Shown: positions 47,058 to 56,836, numbered from the stretch's first letter. The stretch is 64,000 bases of DNA from Streptomyces sp. NBC_01216 (GCF_035994945.1 NZ_CP108677.1:6076001-6140000); one strand, 5' to 3'. A program made the numbers and translations. Notes: generated from the sequence alone by a model not told the origin.

Positions 47058-47084
47058 GGTCAGAGGCCACCCGGCAGGCTCTCA
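47058..47084 (-). repeat. 27-bp stop-codon-linked repeat, copy 1
   Basis: Read on the minus strand it begins with the TGA of the CGNR gene and continues GAGCCTGCCGGGTGGCCTCT-GACC. It differs from the copy at 61349 at two of 27 positions. It can form a weak stem (AGAG-CC with GGCCTCT). Confidence 0.65.
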
Positions 47085-47639
47085 GCCGGCCGCTTCCTTG
47101 CGGCGCGCCCGGTAGGCGGCCACATGCAGGCGATTGCCGCAGGTGCGGCTGTCGCAGTAGCGGCGCGAGCGGTTGCGGGACAGGTCGACGAAGGCCCGGC
47201 CGCAGTCCGGCGCCTCGCAGCGCCGCAGCCGCTCCTGCTCGCCGGCCACGACGATGAACGCGAGGGCCATGCCACAGTCGGCGCCGAGGTGCTCGGCGAC
47301 CGAGGCGCCCGGCGCGAAGTAGTGCACGTGCCAGTCGTAGCCGTCGTGGTCGGTGAGCTGTGGCGTGGTGCCCACCGCCGCGACCAGTTCGTTGACCAGC
47401 GTGGCCGCGATCCGGGCGTCCGGGGCGCCGAAGATGGCGGTGAACCTGCCCCGGACGTCCCGCACGGCCCGCAGGTCGCGCTCGCCGAGCTCACCGACGT
47501 CGCTGATGTCGTGGGCCAGGACGAAGGACCGGAGTGCGTCGAGGTCCGCGAGTTCGTCGGCACCGTCTCCCTGCGGTGCGGTGTTCATCAGATCGACGAC
47601 GGTGTCGAGGGCGATCCGGGTGTCGTGGGGGATCAGCAC
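47082..47639 (-). CDS. CGNR zinc-finger / ABATE-domain protein
   Basis: A 185-residue putative regulator. The N-terminal 125 residues are the ABATE-like stress-induced domain (TVVDLMNTAPQG, RAVRDVRGRFTAIF). The C-terminal zinc finger is RRCEAPDCGRAFVDLSRNRS and YCDSRTCGNRLHVAAYRARR (CGNR motif). The start is GTG 47639 with GGGAG upstream; TAGAGT at 47688-47693 on the same strand is a likely -10 box. Confidence 0.85.
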   Translation of the reverse strand: MLIPHDTRIALDTVVDLMNTAPQGDGADELADLDALRSFVLAHDISDVGELGERDLRAVRDVRGRFTAIFGAPDARIAATLVNELVAAVGTTPQLTDHDGYDWHVHYFAPGASVAEHLGADCGMALAFIVVAGEQERLRRCEAPDCGRAFVDLSRNRSRRYCDSRTCGNRLHVAAYRARRKEAAG

Positions 47640-47911
47640 GATTCGCTCCCTGGCAGGCTGCGGGCGGGCGCCCGCGGAATTGCGCTGACTCTAGCGGCTC
47701 CGCCCCCGCCCGCCCGGGGCGGTCCGCGCGCGGACGCCGATGACGCGCCACCGGGGCCGGAACCCGGCCCCGCCCCGCGGGGCGGGAAACGGGCGACGGC
47801 GCCCACCGCCGCGCCGGCTGCGCGAGGAGGACGCCGAAGTCTGCCGTATGTGGTTGTCCGCGCGGCGCCATCTCCCCGAGTCGGACGGCGCCGTGCGGCT
47901 CTCGGCCTGGC

Positions 47912-48325
47912 TCAGCTGTCGGCCAGGATGTGGGAGAGCTCGGTGTCGAGGTCGAAGTGCCGGTGCTCGGTGCCAGGTGGCACGGCCGCGTCGGTCCGCT
48001 TGAGGAACGACTCCAGGGCCCTCGCCGGGGCCTCGAGCAGGGCTTCGCCCTCGGGTGAACTCAACGCGATGCAGACGACGCCCTGACCGTGACTGCGGGA
48101 CGGCCAGACTCTGACGTCGCCGGTGCCGGTGGGCCGGTGCAGCCCCTCGGCGAGAAGGTCGCGGGCGAAGACCCACTCGACCGTCTCCTCGGCTCCGGTG
48201 TGGAAGGTGGCGTGCACGGCATAGGGATCGGCCGTGTCATACCGCAGGCCCGCGGGTACAGGCAGTGAGGACTCGCTCGACACAACGAGGCGCAGGTGCA
48301 GCTCGCAGCTGACCGTGGTGTTCAT
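47912..48325 (-). CDS. ssgB: sporulation-specific cell division protein SsgB
   Basis: A 137-residue SsgA-like protein, recognised nearly word for word: MNTTVSCELHLRLVVSSESS, then LPVPAGLRYDTADPYAVHAT and FKRTDAAVPPGTEHRHFDL-type end. SsgB is the ancestral SALP. With SsgA it positions FtsZ at future septum sites in aerial hyphae, so ssgB mutants do not sporulate. ATG 48325 matches the known start. Upstream, about 190 bases are shared with the divergent 48515 gene; known control is by stress sigma SigH, and GGGTTTAC with CCGTAGGTG about 70 bases upstream may be that promoter (inference). Confidence 0.96.
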   Translation of the reverse strand: MNTTVSCELHLRLVVSSESSLPVPAGLRYDTADPYAVHATFHTGAEETVEWVFARDLLAEGLHRPTGTGDVRVWPSRSHGQGVVCIALSSPEGEALLEAPARALESFLKRTDAAVPPGTEHRHFDLDTELSHILADS

Positions 48326-48514
48326 AAGCGCCAGGGCCTTTCGCTCAGTGTGCGCTCGGGGATTCGCACGTCGGCGAAATCGACATGCCACCTACGGTGC
48401 CGTTGTAAACCCCTCTGTCTGTTTTGTGGTCGTTCAGGTAGCTCGTACGGGTGTGCGTGACTTGGGGTAATACCGCCATTCCGGTGAGGGCGCGAAATCC
48501 GGTAGGTTGGGGCC

Positions 48515-48937
48515 ATGCATGCGGAGAGTGACGAGCGGGCCCGAGGGGCCGCACCCCAGGGGGAGGCCGAGCTCGGCTCCCGGGCCCCGGACTTCATCAA
48601 AGCCCGGCGAACGCTGCATCTGAGCTGGCAGGTCGGCGTCTTCGTCGTCGGTCTCGCCGTCGTCGGCGCCGGTGTCGTCATGCTGCCGCTGCCCGGCCCC
48701 GGATGGCTGGTCATCTTCGCGGGCATGGCGATCTGGGCGACCGAGTTCGTCTGGGCGCAGCTCGTGCTGCGCTGGACGAAGCGCAAGGTCACCGAGGCCG
48801 CCCAGCGCGCCCTCGACCCCCGGGTTCGCCGTCGGAACATCATCCTCACCACGCTCGGCCTGGTGATCATCGCGGTGCTCGCCGGGATCTACCTCTGGAA
48901 GTTCGGCTTCGTCATGCCGTGGAAGATCGACCAGTGA
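48515..48937 (+). CDS. TIGR02611-type membrane protein
   Basis: A 140-residue integral membrane protein. The hallmark is VMLPLPGPGWLVIFAGMAIW, in a PGPGW loop between two helices, then a third helix near the end (TLGLVIIAVLAGIYLWKFG). ATG 48515 follows TAGGTT by 6 bases, so it is probably leaderless. Function unknown; conserved in actinomycetes next to ssgB and tRNA-Val. Confidence 0.82.
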   Translation: MHAESDERARGAAPQGEAELGSRAPDFIKARRTLHLSWQVGVFVVGLAVVGAGVVMLPLPGPGWLVIFAGMAIWATEFVWAQLVLRWTKRKVTEAAQRALDPRVRRRNIILTTLGLVIIAVLAGIYLWKFGFVMPWKIDQ

Positions 48938-49001
48938 CCTGGGACCGGCGTACGCCGGTCCCAGGTACCCGCTGACATGGGGTAATGTGAGCCGTGCGCC
49001 C

Positions 49002-49076
49002 GGGCGATTAGCTCAGTGGGAGAGCGCTTCGTTCACACCGAAGAGGTCACTGGTTCGAACCCAGTATCGCCCACCA
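49002..49076 (+). tRNA. tRNA-Val (CAC)
   Basis: Acceptor GGGCGAT with ATCGCCC, anticodon loop TTCACAC (anticodon CAC), T-arm CTGGTTCGAACCCAG, discriminator A, and encoded CCA. TAATGT about 13 bases upstream is a likely -10 box. Confidence 0.95.
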
Positions 49077-49151
49077 CCCGGACCGAAGGCCCGGAGACGG
49101 AAGACCGTCTTCGGGCCTTCGGCGTTCCCCGCCGCCGGGCGACACCGTCCG

Positions 49152-51581
49152 CTACCGCAGGCGGCCCAGCCCTTCCCGCAGCCGGCGAGCGTCCCTCAGT
49201 CGTTGCTCGTACGTCGCCCCCACGCCCAGCAGCAGCAGCCCCGCCAAGGCCGGCGGCAGCCAGCGCGGCAGTGCCTCCACGGCCCGCAGCACGTACGGGG
49301 CCAGCTCGTGCGTCCCGACCAGGAGCACCACCGCGCCGCCGAGCAGCAGCGGCGCCTGAAGCCGGAAGCGGGCCCCCAGCAGCGTCACCGCGAGCGCGGC
49401 GAGGCCCAGCAGCAGGGGACGCGGCCATGCCGGGTCCGCCCACACCGCGACGACGCCCGGCACCAGCGTCGCCGCCAGACCGGGACCGTAGGCCGTCCAC
49501 GACGAAGCCCGCGGGTCGCGCCGCCGCCGCAGCGTCCCGACGACCAGTGCCGGCACGGTCACCGGCACGGTGTACGCCTCCGGCGCCGTCACGTCCCAGA
49601 GCGCGAGCCGCACCCAGGTGGCGAGCAGGAACAACGCCGCCGCGGTCCAGGAGGCGACCGGCCGCCGCTCGGGGCGTACCGCCGTCGCCGCCGCGAGGAC
49701 TCCCGCCAGGGCGAGCACCAGGGCGAGCACGGCCGGCCTGGTGCTCGCGAGGCCGACGGACAGCAGTCCCACGGCGGCGCCCGTGAGCTCCACCGGCGCC
49801 GCGACCGGGTGGCGGCGCAGCCGTGCGCCCACCGCGGCGGTGACCGCCGGGACGGCGAGCAGCGCCACGGCCGTCAGGTGCGCCGGGAGCCCCGCGGCGC
49901 AGGCCCCGGCCACCACCAGCCCGGTCGCCGCGGCCACGGCCGCGCAGGCGGCGACGCTCCGCCGGGCCCCCTCGGCCAGGAACCCGGCCGCCGTGAACAG
50001 CCCGAGCAGCAGGCCCAGCGCGACGAAGGTGCCGCCCCGGGTGTCCAGCGCGACGGCCACGCAGCTCAGCGCGGACGCGAGTCCGCAGGCGAGACCCGAG
50101 CGCGCGAGGACCGTCTCCGGGGACACCGGCGTACCGGCGGCCTGCGGCCTCCCCGCGGGACCCTCCCCACCGGCGGGTCCGACAGGGACCGGTGTCCCCA
50201 GGGCCCGGGTCGCCGACTCCGGCCGGACCGCGACGAGCAGCGCCGCGGCGGTGGTCAGCAGCTGGAGCGCCGACGTCACGCCGTACGGCAGCCCCAGGGA
50301 GACGGGCAGGGCGGTCGCCAGGGCCCACACCAGGAACAGGGCGCCGCAGCGGGCCCACAGGCGCGGGACGAGGGCCAGGGCCACCGCTCCCAGGAGCAGG
50401 ACCAGCGGAGCCGTCGCCGGGTACCAGGCGAGCAGCCGCTCGGCCCGCGGCCCCGACCACACCACCGTCGTCCGTGCGGCCGGGCCCACCAGCCCCGCCA
50501 CGACCGGCGGCAGCGCCCAGAGCAGACCCAGCGCGAGGACCGCGGCTCCCGCGCCCGCGAGGCCCCGCCGCACCGCGCGCGGCGCCGCCGAGCGCCACGC
50601 CACCGCCACCACCGGCGCGCACAGCACGTACACCGGCACCACCCAGTCGGCCGGGACCACCGCGCGCAGCACCCCGCCGGCCGCCGCGACCACCGCGAGG
50701 CCCGCCACCACGGCGGCCGCCTCGGCGACGGGAACCATCCGCCACGCCACGTACAGCGCCGCCGCGGCGCCCGCCAGCAGCAGCGCCCCGGCCGGAACGG
50801 CCGACGACAGCGACAGCAGGCCGCCCGTCAGCAGTGCCCAGCCGCCCAGCGCGCCGCCGAGGCCCCCCGCCGTGACCCGTACCGCCGCGGGCTTCGCCCA
50901 CCGGGCCAGGGCCAGGTCCGCCACGGCCGTGGCGAGCGCCGCCCAGGCCAGCGGGAGCGGTCCGCCGTGCGCGGCGAGAACCGCCAGCGGCAGCGGAAGC
51001 TGGGCCGCCACCACCGCCACCGGCAGCGGTCCCCGCAGCCGTCCGAGGGCCGAGCCGTAGGCCGCCCACGCTCCCGCGAGGACCGCCGTCGCCACGGCCG
51101 CGTACCCGAGGGCGTCCGTGTCCGGGAGCGCCGCCCGGCGCAGCGCGTAAGCGTCCAGCGCCATCAGCGCCAGGCCGAGCGCCGCCAGCGACTCGGCCGT
51201 GGACACCAGACCGCGACGCAGCAGCACGGGAGGCGCGAGGAGCGCGGCCGAGGTCACCGCGCACAGCACGGCCGCTCGTCCGGCGATGCCCATCGAACCC
51301 CAGCTGACCAGGGTGAAGGCGATCGCCGCGATCGTCAGCAGGGCGCCGCCCAGCGTCAGCAGGAGGTTCTGCGCGCCCCGCGGCGTGACGTCCGCGCGCG
51401 GACGCGCGGGGCCGGCCGGCCGCCAGGTGGCCGGCGGCGCCGAGGGCCCCGCCGCCGGAGCGGCGAGGACCCTCAGCAGCCAGGCCCGGCGGGCCAGCAA
51501 CTGGGACCTGCGGGCGTCGAGTCGGGCTAGCTCGCGGTCGACGAGCACCAGTTCGTCCGCGGGCGGCAGGCTGTTCTCCAT
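49152..51581 (-). CDS. large polytopic membrane protein (809 aa)
   Basis: After a charged N-terminal 70 residues (ELARLDARRSQLLARRAWLL coiled helix) nearly the whole chain is hydrophobic with 20 or more predicted helices and short Arg/Pro loops. Such proteins are annotated in Streptomyces as integral membrane proteins of the SCO7-helix type without a role. No transporter, glycosyltransferase or ABC motif was found. ATG 51581 begins MENSLPPADELVLVDREL. Confidence 0.75.
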   Translation of the reverse strand: MENSLPPADELVLVDRELARLDARRSQLLARRAWLLRVLAAPAAGPSAPPATWRPAGPARPRADVTPRGAQNLLLTLGGALLTIAAIAFTLVSWGSMGIAGRAAVLCAVTSAALLAPPVLLRRGLVSTAESLAALGLALMALDAYALRRAALPDTDALGYAAVATAVLAGAWAAYGSALGRLRGPLPVAVVAAQLPLPLAVLAAHGGPLPLAWAALATAVADLALARWAKPAAVRVTAGGLGGALGGWALLTGGLLSLSSAVPAGALLLAGAAAALYVAWRMVPVAEAAAVVAGLAVVAAAGGVLRAVVPADWVVPVYVLCAPVVAVAWRSAAPRAVRRGLAGAGAAVLALGLLWALPPVVAGLVGPAARTTVVWSGPRAERLLAWYPATAPLVLLLGAVALALVPRLWARCGALFLVWALATALPVSLGLPYGVTSALQLLTTAAALLVAVRPESATRALGTPVPVGPAGGEGPAGRPQAAGTPVSPETVLARSGLACGLASALSCVAVALDTRGGTFVALGLLLGLFTAAGFLAEGARRSVAACAAVAAATGLVVAGACAAGLPAHLTAVALLAVPAVTAAVGARLRRHPVAAPVELTGAAVGLLSVGLASTRPAVLALVLALAGVLAAATAVRPERRPVASWTAAALFLLATWVRLALWDVTAPEAYTVPVTVPALVVGTLRRRRDPRASSWTAYGPGLAATLVPGVVAVWADPAWPRPLLLGLAALAVTLLGARFRLQAPLLLGGAVVLLVGTHELAPYVLRAVEALPRWLPPALAGLLLLGVGATYEQRLRDARRLREGLGRLR

Positions 51582-51775
51582 GTCCGGAGTGTGTCCCCGG
51601 AGGTGCCCTGGCGGAATGCGCGCGGGTACTCATCTCCCGGTCTGAGTACGTCGCGCGAGGAAGCGCGTGGTGCGTGGCGGGGGGCGGCGCGTCGCGGGAG
51701 CGTCCGCCGGCCCGCGTTCCCGCTCCCCGGGACGGGCGCCGGACGCAGCGACCACGCGGTGCCGTCCCGCGCGGT

Positions 51776-51805
51776 TTGAACGAGGCCCGCCGGGACCTGT
51801 ATGGT
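51776..51805 (+). promoter_or_regulatory. promoter of second tRNA-Val (CAC)
   Basis: TTGAAC (51776-51781) and TATGGT (51800-51805) with an 18-base spacer, 13 bases before the tRNA. A good housekeeping-type promoter. Confidence 0.6.
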
Positions 51806-51818
51806 TCAACCCGTTCCC

Positions 51819-51890
51819 GGGCGATTAGCTCAGCGGGAGAGCACTTCGTTCACACCGAAGGGGTCACTGGTTCGATCCCAGTATCGCCCA
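51819..51890 (+). tRNA. tRNA-Val (CAC)
   Basis: Acceptor GGGCGAT with ATCGCCC, anticodon loop TTCACAC, T-arm CTGGTTCGATCCCAG. It differs from the copy at 49002 at a few positions in the D, variable and T arms, and no CCA is encoded. Confidence 0.95.
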
Positions 51891-51976
51891 CCGGGAGAGG
51901 CCGGTCCGTCACAAGACGGACCGGCCTTCCGCATGTCCGAGCCGGAACGCCCGGCCGGAACGCCTGAGCGGACGTC

Positions 51977-52702
51977 TCACGCGGCCGTGCGCAGCTCCGG
52001 CCGCAACGGCCACGCCGGATCCACCGCCTCCGGCGTCCCGTTGCGCGCGAACCACGCCTGAAGACCGCGTGCCTGCGCCGCGTGCCACACCGCCTGCAGG
52101 GTGTGCAGCTCCGCCGGTGACAGCCGTTCGAGGCGGGACGCGAAGCGCCGCGCCACCGCCCGGACGACGTCCAGTGCGGCCGTCGCGTCCGCCGCCGCGT
52201 CGTGCGCGCCGTCCAGCACCACGTCGTACTGCTCGCACAGGTCGGTCAGCGTCCGCCGGCCCTTGCGGTAGCGGTCCAGGTGCTTGTCCAGCACTCGCGG
52301 ATCGAGCACGCACAACGGTGTGTTCTGGAGGTAGCGACTCAGCGAGGAGGCGCGGTGCCGGCGCAGCTCGCGGTCCAGGATCGTCAGGTCGAAGGGTGCG
52401 TTCATCACCACCAGCGGCCGGCCGGCCGCGCACTGCTCGGCGAGCGCACGCGCCAGCTCCTCCATCACGGGAGCCGGCCAGCGTCCGTTCCGCTGAAGGT
52501 GATCATCCGTCAGGCCGTGTACCGCGGTGGCCGCTTCCGGAACCGGCAGCCCGGGATTGACGAGCCAGCGCGTCACTCGCGGACGCCCGCCCGCCGCGTC
52601 CTGGACGACGAGGGCGGCCGAGACGATCCGGTCCTCCTCGACGTCGACTCCTGTGGTTTCCGTGTCGAATGAGGCCAGGGGCCCCTCGTACCAGTGCGTC
52701 AT
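51977..52702 (-). CDS. 3'-5' exonuclease (DnaQ/DEDDh type)
   Basis: A 241-residue RNase T/DnaQ-fold nuclease. Exo I: LASFDTETTGVDVEEDRIVS (Asp and Glu). Exo II: LVVMNAPFDLTILDRELRR (Asp). Exo III: LDGAHDAAADATAALDVVRA (His and Asp; the H-x(4)-D spacing of DEDDh). Catalytic residues are all present. It could be a proofreading-like or DNA-repair enzyme. ATG 52702 has GAGGAG about 9 bases upstream. Confidence 0.9.
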   Translation of the reverse strand: MTHWYEGPLASFDTETTGVDVEEDRIVSAALVVQDAAGGRPRVTRWLVNPGLPVPEAATAVHGLTDDHLQRNGRWPAPVMEELARALAEQCAAGRPLVVMNAPFDLTILDRELRRHRASSLSRYLQNTPLCVLDPRVLDKHLDRYRKGRRTLTDLCEQYDVVLDGAHDAAADATAALDVVRAVARRFASRLERLSPAELHTLQAVWHAAQARGLQAWFARNGTPEAVDPAWPLRPELRTAA

Positions 52703-52822
52703 CCCCGAACTCCTCGCACCTGTGCGGCAGATGGCGGTCCCTCTGCCCGATTCGGTGATACCCGGGCTGTTTGCGTCGTACGCGGGGCGGTGACAACACA
52801 GATGACGGGGAAGGGAATTGAC

Positions 52823-53398
52823 ATGGCGCTCGCCCAGCCCGAATCGGGAGGGCTGCCGCCCCAGCGGACAGCACCGCTCCGTGGCTCGCTCGCCACCACC
52901 GCCTGTATGGAGACACTTCAGGTGGGGTACCTGCACGCGGTCGCGGCGGCGGCGGGCTGCTCGCTGTCGCAGCCGTTCCCGGACAACGGCATCGACTGGC
53001 ACGTGAGCCACAGTGCTCCCGGCCACACCGTGGACGACGAAGTGACCATCAAGGTGCAGCTCAAGTGCACCTACCAGCTGCCGCCGAGAACTCCGGGACC
53101 CGCGTCCGCGGCGTTCTCCTTCACCCTCGACAACGACCACCTGGCGAAGCTCGCGCGGACCCCGGTGTCGGTGCACAAGATCCTCGTCGTGATGCTCGTC
53201 CCGCGCTCCCAGGAGGACTGGCTGCGGGCCGGACACGACCGGCTGGACCTGAGGCACTGCTGCTACTGGACCAACCTGGCCGGCCATCCGGTCACGGGAC
53301 GGCGCCGGACCACCGTGCGCATCCCGACGGCACGGATCTTCGACGACCGGGCGCTCTGCGAGATCATGGCCCGCGTCGGCGGGGGAGGGAGACCCTGA
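52823..53398 (+). CDS. DUF4365 protein
   Basis: A 191-residue DUF4365 protein. The core NGIDWHVSHSAPGHTVDDEV and TIKVQLKCTYQ is the D...x-Q-x-K motif of PD-(D/E)xK-like nucleases. ATG 52823 is preferred over 52802 because AAGGGA is correctly placed. Its stop codon overlaps the next start by one base (TGATG). The pair is conserved in Streptomyces; function unknown. Confidence 0.8.
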   Translation: MALAQPESGGLPPQRTAPLRGSLATTACMETLQVGYLHAVAAAAGCSLSQPFPDNGIDWHVSHSAPGHTVDDEVTIKVQLKCTYQLPPRTPGPASAAFSFTLDNDHLAKLARTPVSVHKILVVMLVPRSQEDWLRAGHDRLDLRHCCYWTNLAGHPVTGRRRTTVRIPTARIFDDRALCEIMARVGGGGRP

Positions 53399-54690
53399 TG
53401 CACCGGCCGACCGACGAGCCGGAGGACGGGGCGGGCCCCGGCTCCGCGCCCCCGCCCTTCCGTCCCCACCCCACGTTCGCCGACCTTCCGGGGCCCTGGA
53501 GCGGTGGAACCGCCGCGCCCGCCGGCCCCTGGGCGGACGCCGGCGGCCCACCGGACCCCGGCCGCGTCGACCCGCTCGTCCTCGGCGCGCTGCTCGCCCG
53601 CCACGGCTGGCGACGGCGCGGCGGGGCCCCCGGCCGCTACAGCCGTTGGACGCCACCGGGATCGGCCACCGGAAGCCTCCTGGTGCCCGAGAGCAGTGCC
53701 TTCCCGGACTGCGAGGACCTGCTGGGCGAGGCGCTGACCGCCCTCGCCCGCAGCGCCGCGCCGTCCGCCCGGGAGGTGCTGATCGGGCTGACCCTGCCCA
53801 GTGACGAGATCCGCTGGTGGCGGGACGTCCCGCCGGGCCCCTCCGGTACCGTCCCGTGGGCCGTGCAGGAGCGGTTCCGGTCCGCGGCCCGCCAGCTCCT
53901 GCTCGCCGGCGCCCTCGCCGTGCGCGGCCGGGCCGGCTACTACGGCGCACGGCACCGCCGCCAGGCCCAGGCGTCCCTGGCGGCCGTCGCCGTCGGCGCC
54001 GCCCCCGACGGCCGTGGCCTGACCGCTTTCGTGCCCGTCGACACCGGGCGGGCGATCGCGGTGCGGCTCTACCACGCGCTCTACGCCGCCCGGGAGGCCA
54101 CCGACTACCAGCGGGCCACCGGAGGCATGGAAGCCTTCGACGCCGCCGTCGCCGCCGGGGTGAGCCGGGAGCTGACCGAGTCCCTCGTCGCCCTGGTCCG
54201 GGGCAGCGAAGGAGCCAGGATCGCCCTGGAGTGGGCACCCGCCGCCGGAACCCCCGAGGGCTGCGCCGCCCGGCCCGAACCGGTCGAGTTCTCGGCGGGC
54301 GATCTGCCCGCGCTGCGGGAGGCCGGCGCCCGCTACCTCACCGGCGAGCCGTCCGTGCCCGTACGGATCACCGGGGCCGTCGTCCGGATGCGCCGCTCCG
54401 GCCCGCGCGGCGAGGGCACCGTACGGCTGCGGGTGCTGGCCGGCGCCGAGGTCCCGCACGTCCGCGTCGTCCTGGACGAGGAGTCGTACCGGACCGCCGG
54501 CCACGCCCACCTGGTCGGCCTGCCCATCCGGGTCGTGGGCCGCCTCGAGAGCCGGGGCGGCTTCCGGAGGCTGACCGACGCCTCCTCCGTCGTTCCGGTG
54601 CAGGTGGACGAGGCGGAGCGGGACCGGCTGATGAAGTCGCTGCACGAGAACCTCGACTACTTCGAGGAGGCGTGCGGTCCGGGCGAGTGA
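53398..54690 (+). CDS. hypothetical protein coupled to DUF4365 (430 aa)
   Basis: A 430-residue protein with no family recognised. Residues 1-45 are Pro-rich. A central region (60-290) has an [20 protein letters not shown] start and a long helical part. The C-terminal third ([20 protein letters not shown], then [20 protein letters not shown] and [20 protein letters not shown]) looks like an OB-like beta barrel. The stop-start overlap with the DUF4365 gene suggests coupled production and joint action. Confidence 0.75.
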   Translation: MHRPTDEPEDGAGPGSAPPPFRPHPTFADLPGPWSGGTAAPAGPWADAGGPPDPGRVDPLVLGALLARHGWRRRGGAPGRYSRWTPPGSATGSLLVPESSAFPDCEDLLGEALTALARSAAPSAREVLIGLTLPSDEIRWWRDVPPGPSGTVPWAVQERFRSAARQLLLAGALAVRGRAGYYGARHRRQAQASLAAVAVGAAPDGRGLTAFVPVDTGRAIAVRLYHALYAAREATDYQRATGGMEAFDAAVAAGVSRELTESLVALVRGSEGARIALEWAPAAGTPEGCAARPEPVEFSAGDLPALREAGARYLTGEPSVPVRITGAVVRMRRSGPRGEGTVRLRVLAGAEVPHVRVVLDEESYRTAGHAHLVGLPIRVVGRLESRGGFRRLTDASSVVPVQVDEAERDRLMKSLHENLDYFEEACGPGE

Positions 54691-54697
54691 GCGCGGA

Positions 54698-54703
54698 TAT
54701 GTT
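54698..54703 (+). promoter_or_regulatory. thrS -10 element
   Basis: TATGTT fits TANNNT and is located just after the previous gene stop. Transcription from about 54710 would give a 110-base leader with the stem-loops at 54743 and 54776. Confidence 0.45.
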
Positions 54704-54742
54704 TCGCGGGGGGCCTCCCCGGCTCGGTACGATCGACGGCGA

Positions 54743-54798
54743 CGCGGCACCTCGTCTCTGCCGCGCGCCGCCGGCGCCGGCACTTCGTCTCTGCCGGC
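54743..54798 (+). promoter_or_regulatory. tandem hairpins in the thrS leader
   Basis: Hairpin 1 (54743-54765): CGCGGCA, loop CCTCGTCTC, TGCCGCG. Hairpin 2 (54776-54798): GCCGGCA, loop CTTCGTCTC, TGCCGGC. Both have a 7-bp perfect stem, almost the same 9-base loop, and stem sequences that differ by paired changes. Hairpin 2 ends 11 bases before the ribosome site. It looks like an RNA element controlling thrS; it is not a T-box. Confidence 0.5.
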
Positions 54799-54820
54799 CC
54801 CCCAAGTGAGAGAAGCACCA

Positions 54821-56797
54821 GTGTCTGAAGTCCGTGTGACCGTCCAGTCCGCCTCCGGAGCCGAGGAACGGGCGGTGAGCGCGGGCACCACCGCCGGCGC
54901 GCTGTTCGCCGACGACCGGTCCGTGATCGCCGCCCGCGTCGACGGCGAGCTGAGGGACCTCACCTGCGTCGTCGCCGACGGCGAGGTCGTCGAGCCGGTC
55001 GAGATCTCCTCCCCGGACGGTCTCGACATCCTGCGCCACTCCACCGCGCATGTGATGGCCCAGGCCGTCCAGGAGCTGTTCCCCGAGGCCAAGCTCGGCA
55101 TCGGCCCGCCGGTCCGGGACGGCTTCTACTACGACTTCGACGTCGAGAAGCCCTTCACGCCGGAGGACCTCAAGGCCGTCGAGAAGAAGATGCAGGAGAT
55201 CCAGAAGCGCGGCCAGCGCTTCTCACGCCGTGTGGTCACCGACGAGGCGGCCCGCGAGGAGCTCGCGGACGAGCCGTACAAGCTGGAGCTGGTCGGCCTC
55301 AAGGGCGCGGCCTCCAGCGACGACGGCGCGGACGTCGAGGTCGGCGGCGCCGAGCTGACCATCTACGACAACCTCGACGCCAAGACCGGCGACCTGTGCT
55401 GGAAGGACCTCTGCCGCGGCCCGCACCTGCCCACCACGCGCAACATCCCCGCGTTCAAGCTGATGCGCAACGCCGCCGCCTACTGGCGCGGCAGCGAGAA
55501 GAACCCGATGCTCCAGCGTATCTACGGCACCGCGTGGCCCTCGAAGGAGGAGCTGAAGGCGCACCTCGACTTCCTCGCCGAGGCCGAGAAGCGCGACCAC
55601 CGCAAGCTCGGCAACGAGCTCGACCTCTTCTCCGTCCCCGACGAGATCGGCTCCGGCCTCGCCGTCTTCCACCCCAAGGGCGGCATCATCCGCCGGACCA
55701 TGGAGGACTACTCGCGCCGCCGCCACGAGGAGGAGGGCTACGAGTTCGTCTACTCTCCGCACGCCACCAAGGGCGCCCTCTTCGAGAAGAGCGGGCACCT
55801 CGACTGGTACGCGGAGGGCATGTACCCCCCCATGCAGCTCGACGGTGGTACCGACTACTACCTCAAGCCGATGAACTGCCCCATGCACAACCTGATCTTC
55901 GACGCGCGCGGCCGCTCCTACCGTGAGCTGCCGCTGCGCCTGTTCGAGTTCGGCACCGTGTACCGCTACGAGAAGTCCGGCGTCGTGCACGGCCTGACCC
56001 GGGCCCGCGGCTTCACCCAGGACGACGCCCACATCTACTGCACCCGCGAGCAGATGGCGGAGGAGCTCGACCGCACCCTCACCTTCGTCCTCAACCTGCT
56101 CCGCGACTACGGCCTGACCGACTTCTACCTGGAGCTCTCGACCAAGGACCCGGAGAAGTTCGTCGGCTCGGACGAGGTCTGGGAGGAGGCCACCGCAGTC
56201 CTCCGGCAGGTCGCGGAGAAGCAGGGGCTGCCGCTGACCCCCGACCCGGGCGGCGCCGCGTTCTACGGCCCGAAGATCTCGGTGCAGGCGCGTGACGCCA
56301 TCGGCCGCACCTGGCAGATGTCCACCGTGCAGCTCGACTTCAACCTGCCGGAGCGCTTCGACCTGGAGTACACCGGCCCGGACGGCACCAAGCAGCGCCC
56401 GGTCATGATCCACCGCGCGCTGTTCGGTTCCATCGAGCGCTTCTTCGCCGTGCTCCTCGAGCACTACGCGGGCGCCATGCCGCCGTGGCTGGCGCCGGTG
56501 CAGGCGGTCGGCATCCCGATCGGCGACGCGCACGTCGAGTACCTCCAGGACTTCGCCGCGGAGGCGAGGAAGAAGGGCCTGCGGGTCGAGGTCGACGCCT
56601 CCTCCGACCGGATGCAGAAGAAGATCCGCAACCAGCAGAAGCAGAAGGTCCCCTTCATGATCATCGTCGGTGACGAGGACATGGCCGCGGGCACCGTCTC
56701 CTTCCGCTACCGCGACGGCTCGCAGGAGAACGGTGTGCCCCGTGACGAGGCGCTCGCCAAGCTGGCCGACGTGGTGGAGCGTCGCGTCCAGGTCTGA
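54821..56797 (+). CDS. thrS: threonyl-tRNA synthetase
   Basis: A 658-residue class II synthetase. Residues 1-62 form the TGS domain ([20 protein letters not shown]). The editing domain carries [16 protein letters not shown]. The catalytic core includes [10 protein letters not shown] (Zn cysteine), motif 2 [20 protein letters not shown] and motif 3 [20 protein letters not shown]. The C-terminal anticodon-binding domain starts at about residue 560 ([20 protein letters not shown]). GTG 54821 with GAGAGAAG upstream is preferred; GTG 54806 is too early. Confidence 0.97.
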   Translation: MSEVRVTVQSASGAEERAVSAGTTAGALFADDRSVIAARVDGELRDLTCVVADGEVVEPVEISSPDGLDILRHSTAHVMAQAVQELFPEAKLGIGPPVRDGFYYDFDVEKPFTPEDLKAVEKKMQEIQKRGQRFSRRVVTDEAAREELADEPYKLELVGLKGAASSDDGADVEVGGAELTIYDNLDAKTGDLCWKDLCRGPHLPTTRNIPAFKLMRNAAAYWRGSEKNPMLQRIYGTAWPSKEELKAHLDFLAEAEKRDHRKLGNELDLFSVPDEIGSGLAVFHPKGGIIRRTMEDYSRRRHEEEGYEFVYSPHATKGALFEKSGHLDWYAEGMYPPMQLDGGTDYYLKPMNCPMHNLIFDARGRSYRELPLRLFEFGTVYRYEKSGVVHGLTRARGFTQDDAHIYCTREQMAEELDRTLTFVLNLLRDYGLTDFYLELSTKDPEKFVGSDEVWEEATAVLRQVAEKQGLPLTPDPGGAAFYGPKISVQARDAIGRTWQMSTVQLDFNLPERFDLEYTGPDGTKQRPVMIHRALFGSIERFFAVLLEHYAGAMPPWLAPVQAVGIPIGDAHVEYLQDFAAEARKKGLRVEVDASSDRMQKKIRNQQKQKVPFMIIVGDEDMAAGTVSFRYRDGSQENGVPRDEALAKLADVVERRVQV

Positions 56798-56836
56798 TCC
56801 CTGCCCCGCGCCCGCGGGGTGCGGGTCCCGTCCGTT

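Noticed and set aside
48987..51530. 847-codon plus-strand frame over the large membrane protein gene
   Set aside because: Arg/Gln/Gly-rich antisense shadow that starts inside a tRNA gene; the minus strand encodes clear membrane helices.
49033..51633. 866-codon minus frame extending the 809-residue gene in another frame
   Set aside because: It overlaps the tRNA and shows Gly/Arg-rich shadow composition, whereas the frame from 51581 gives membrane helices.
54690..54820. T-box or Thr-rich leader peptide for thrS
   Set aside because: No T-box sequence is present. A 36-codon ORF from ATG 54699 starts within the -10 box and has one Thr codon only.
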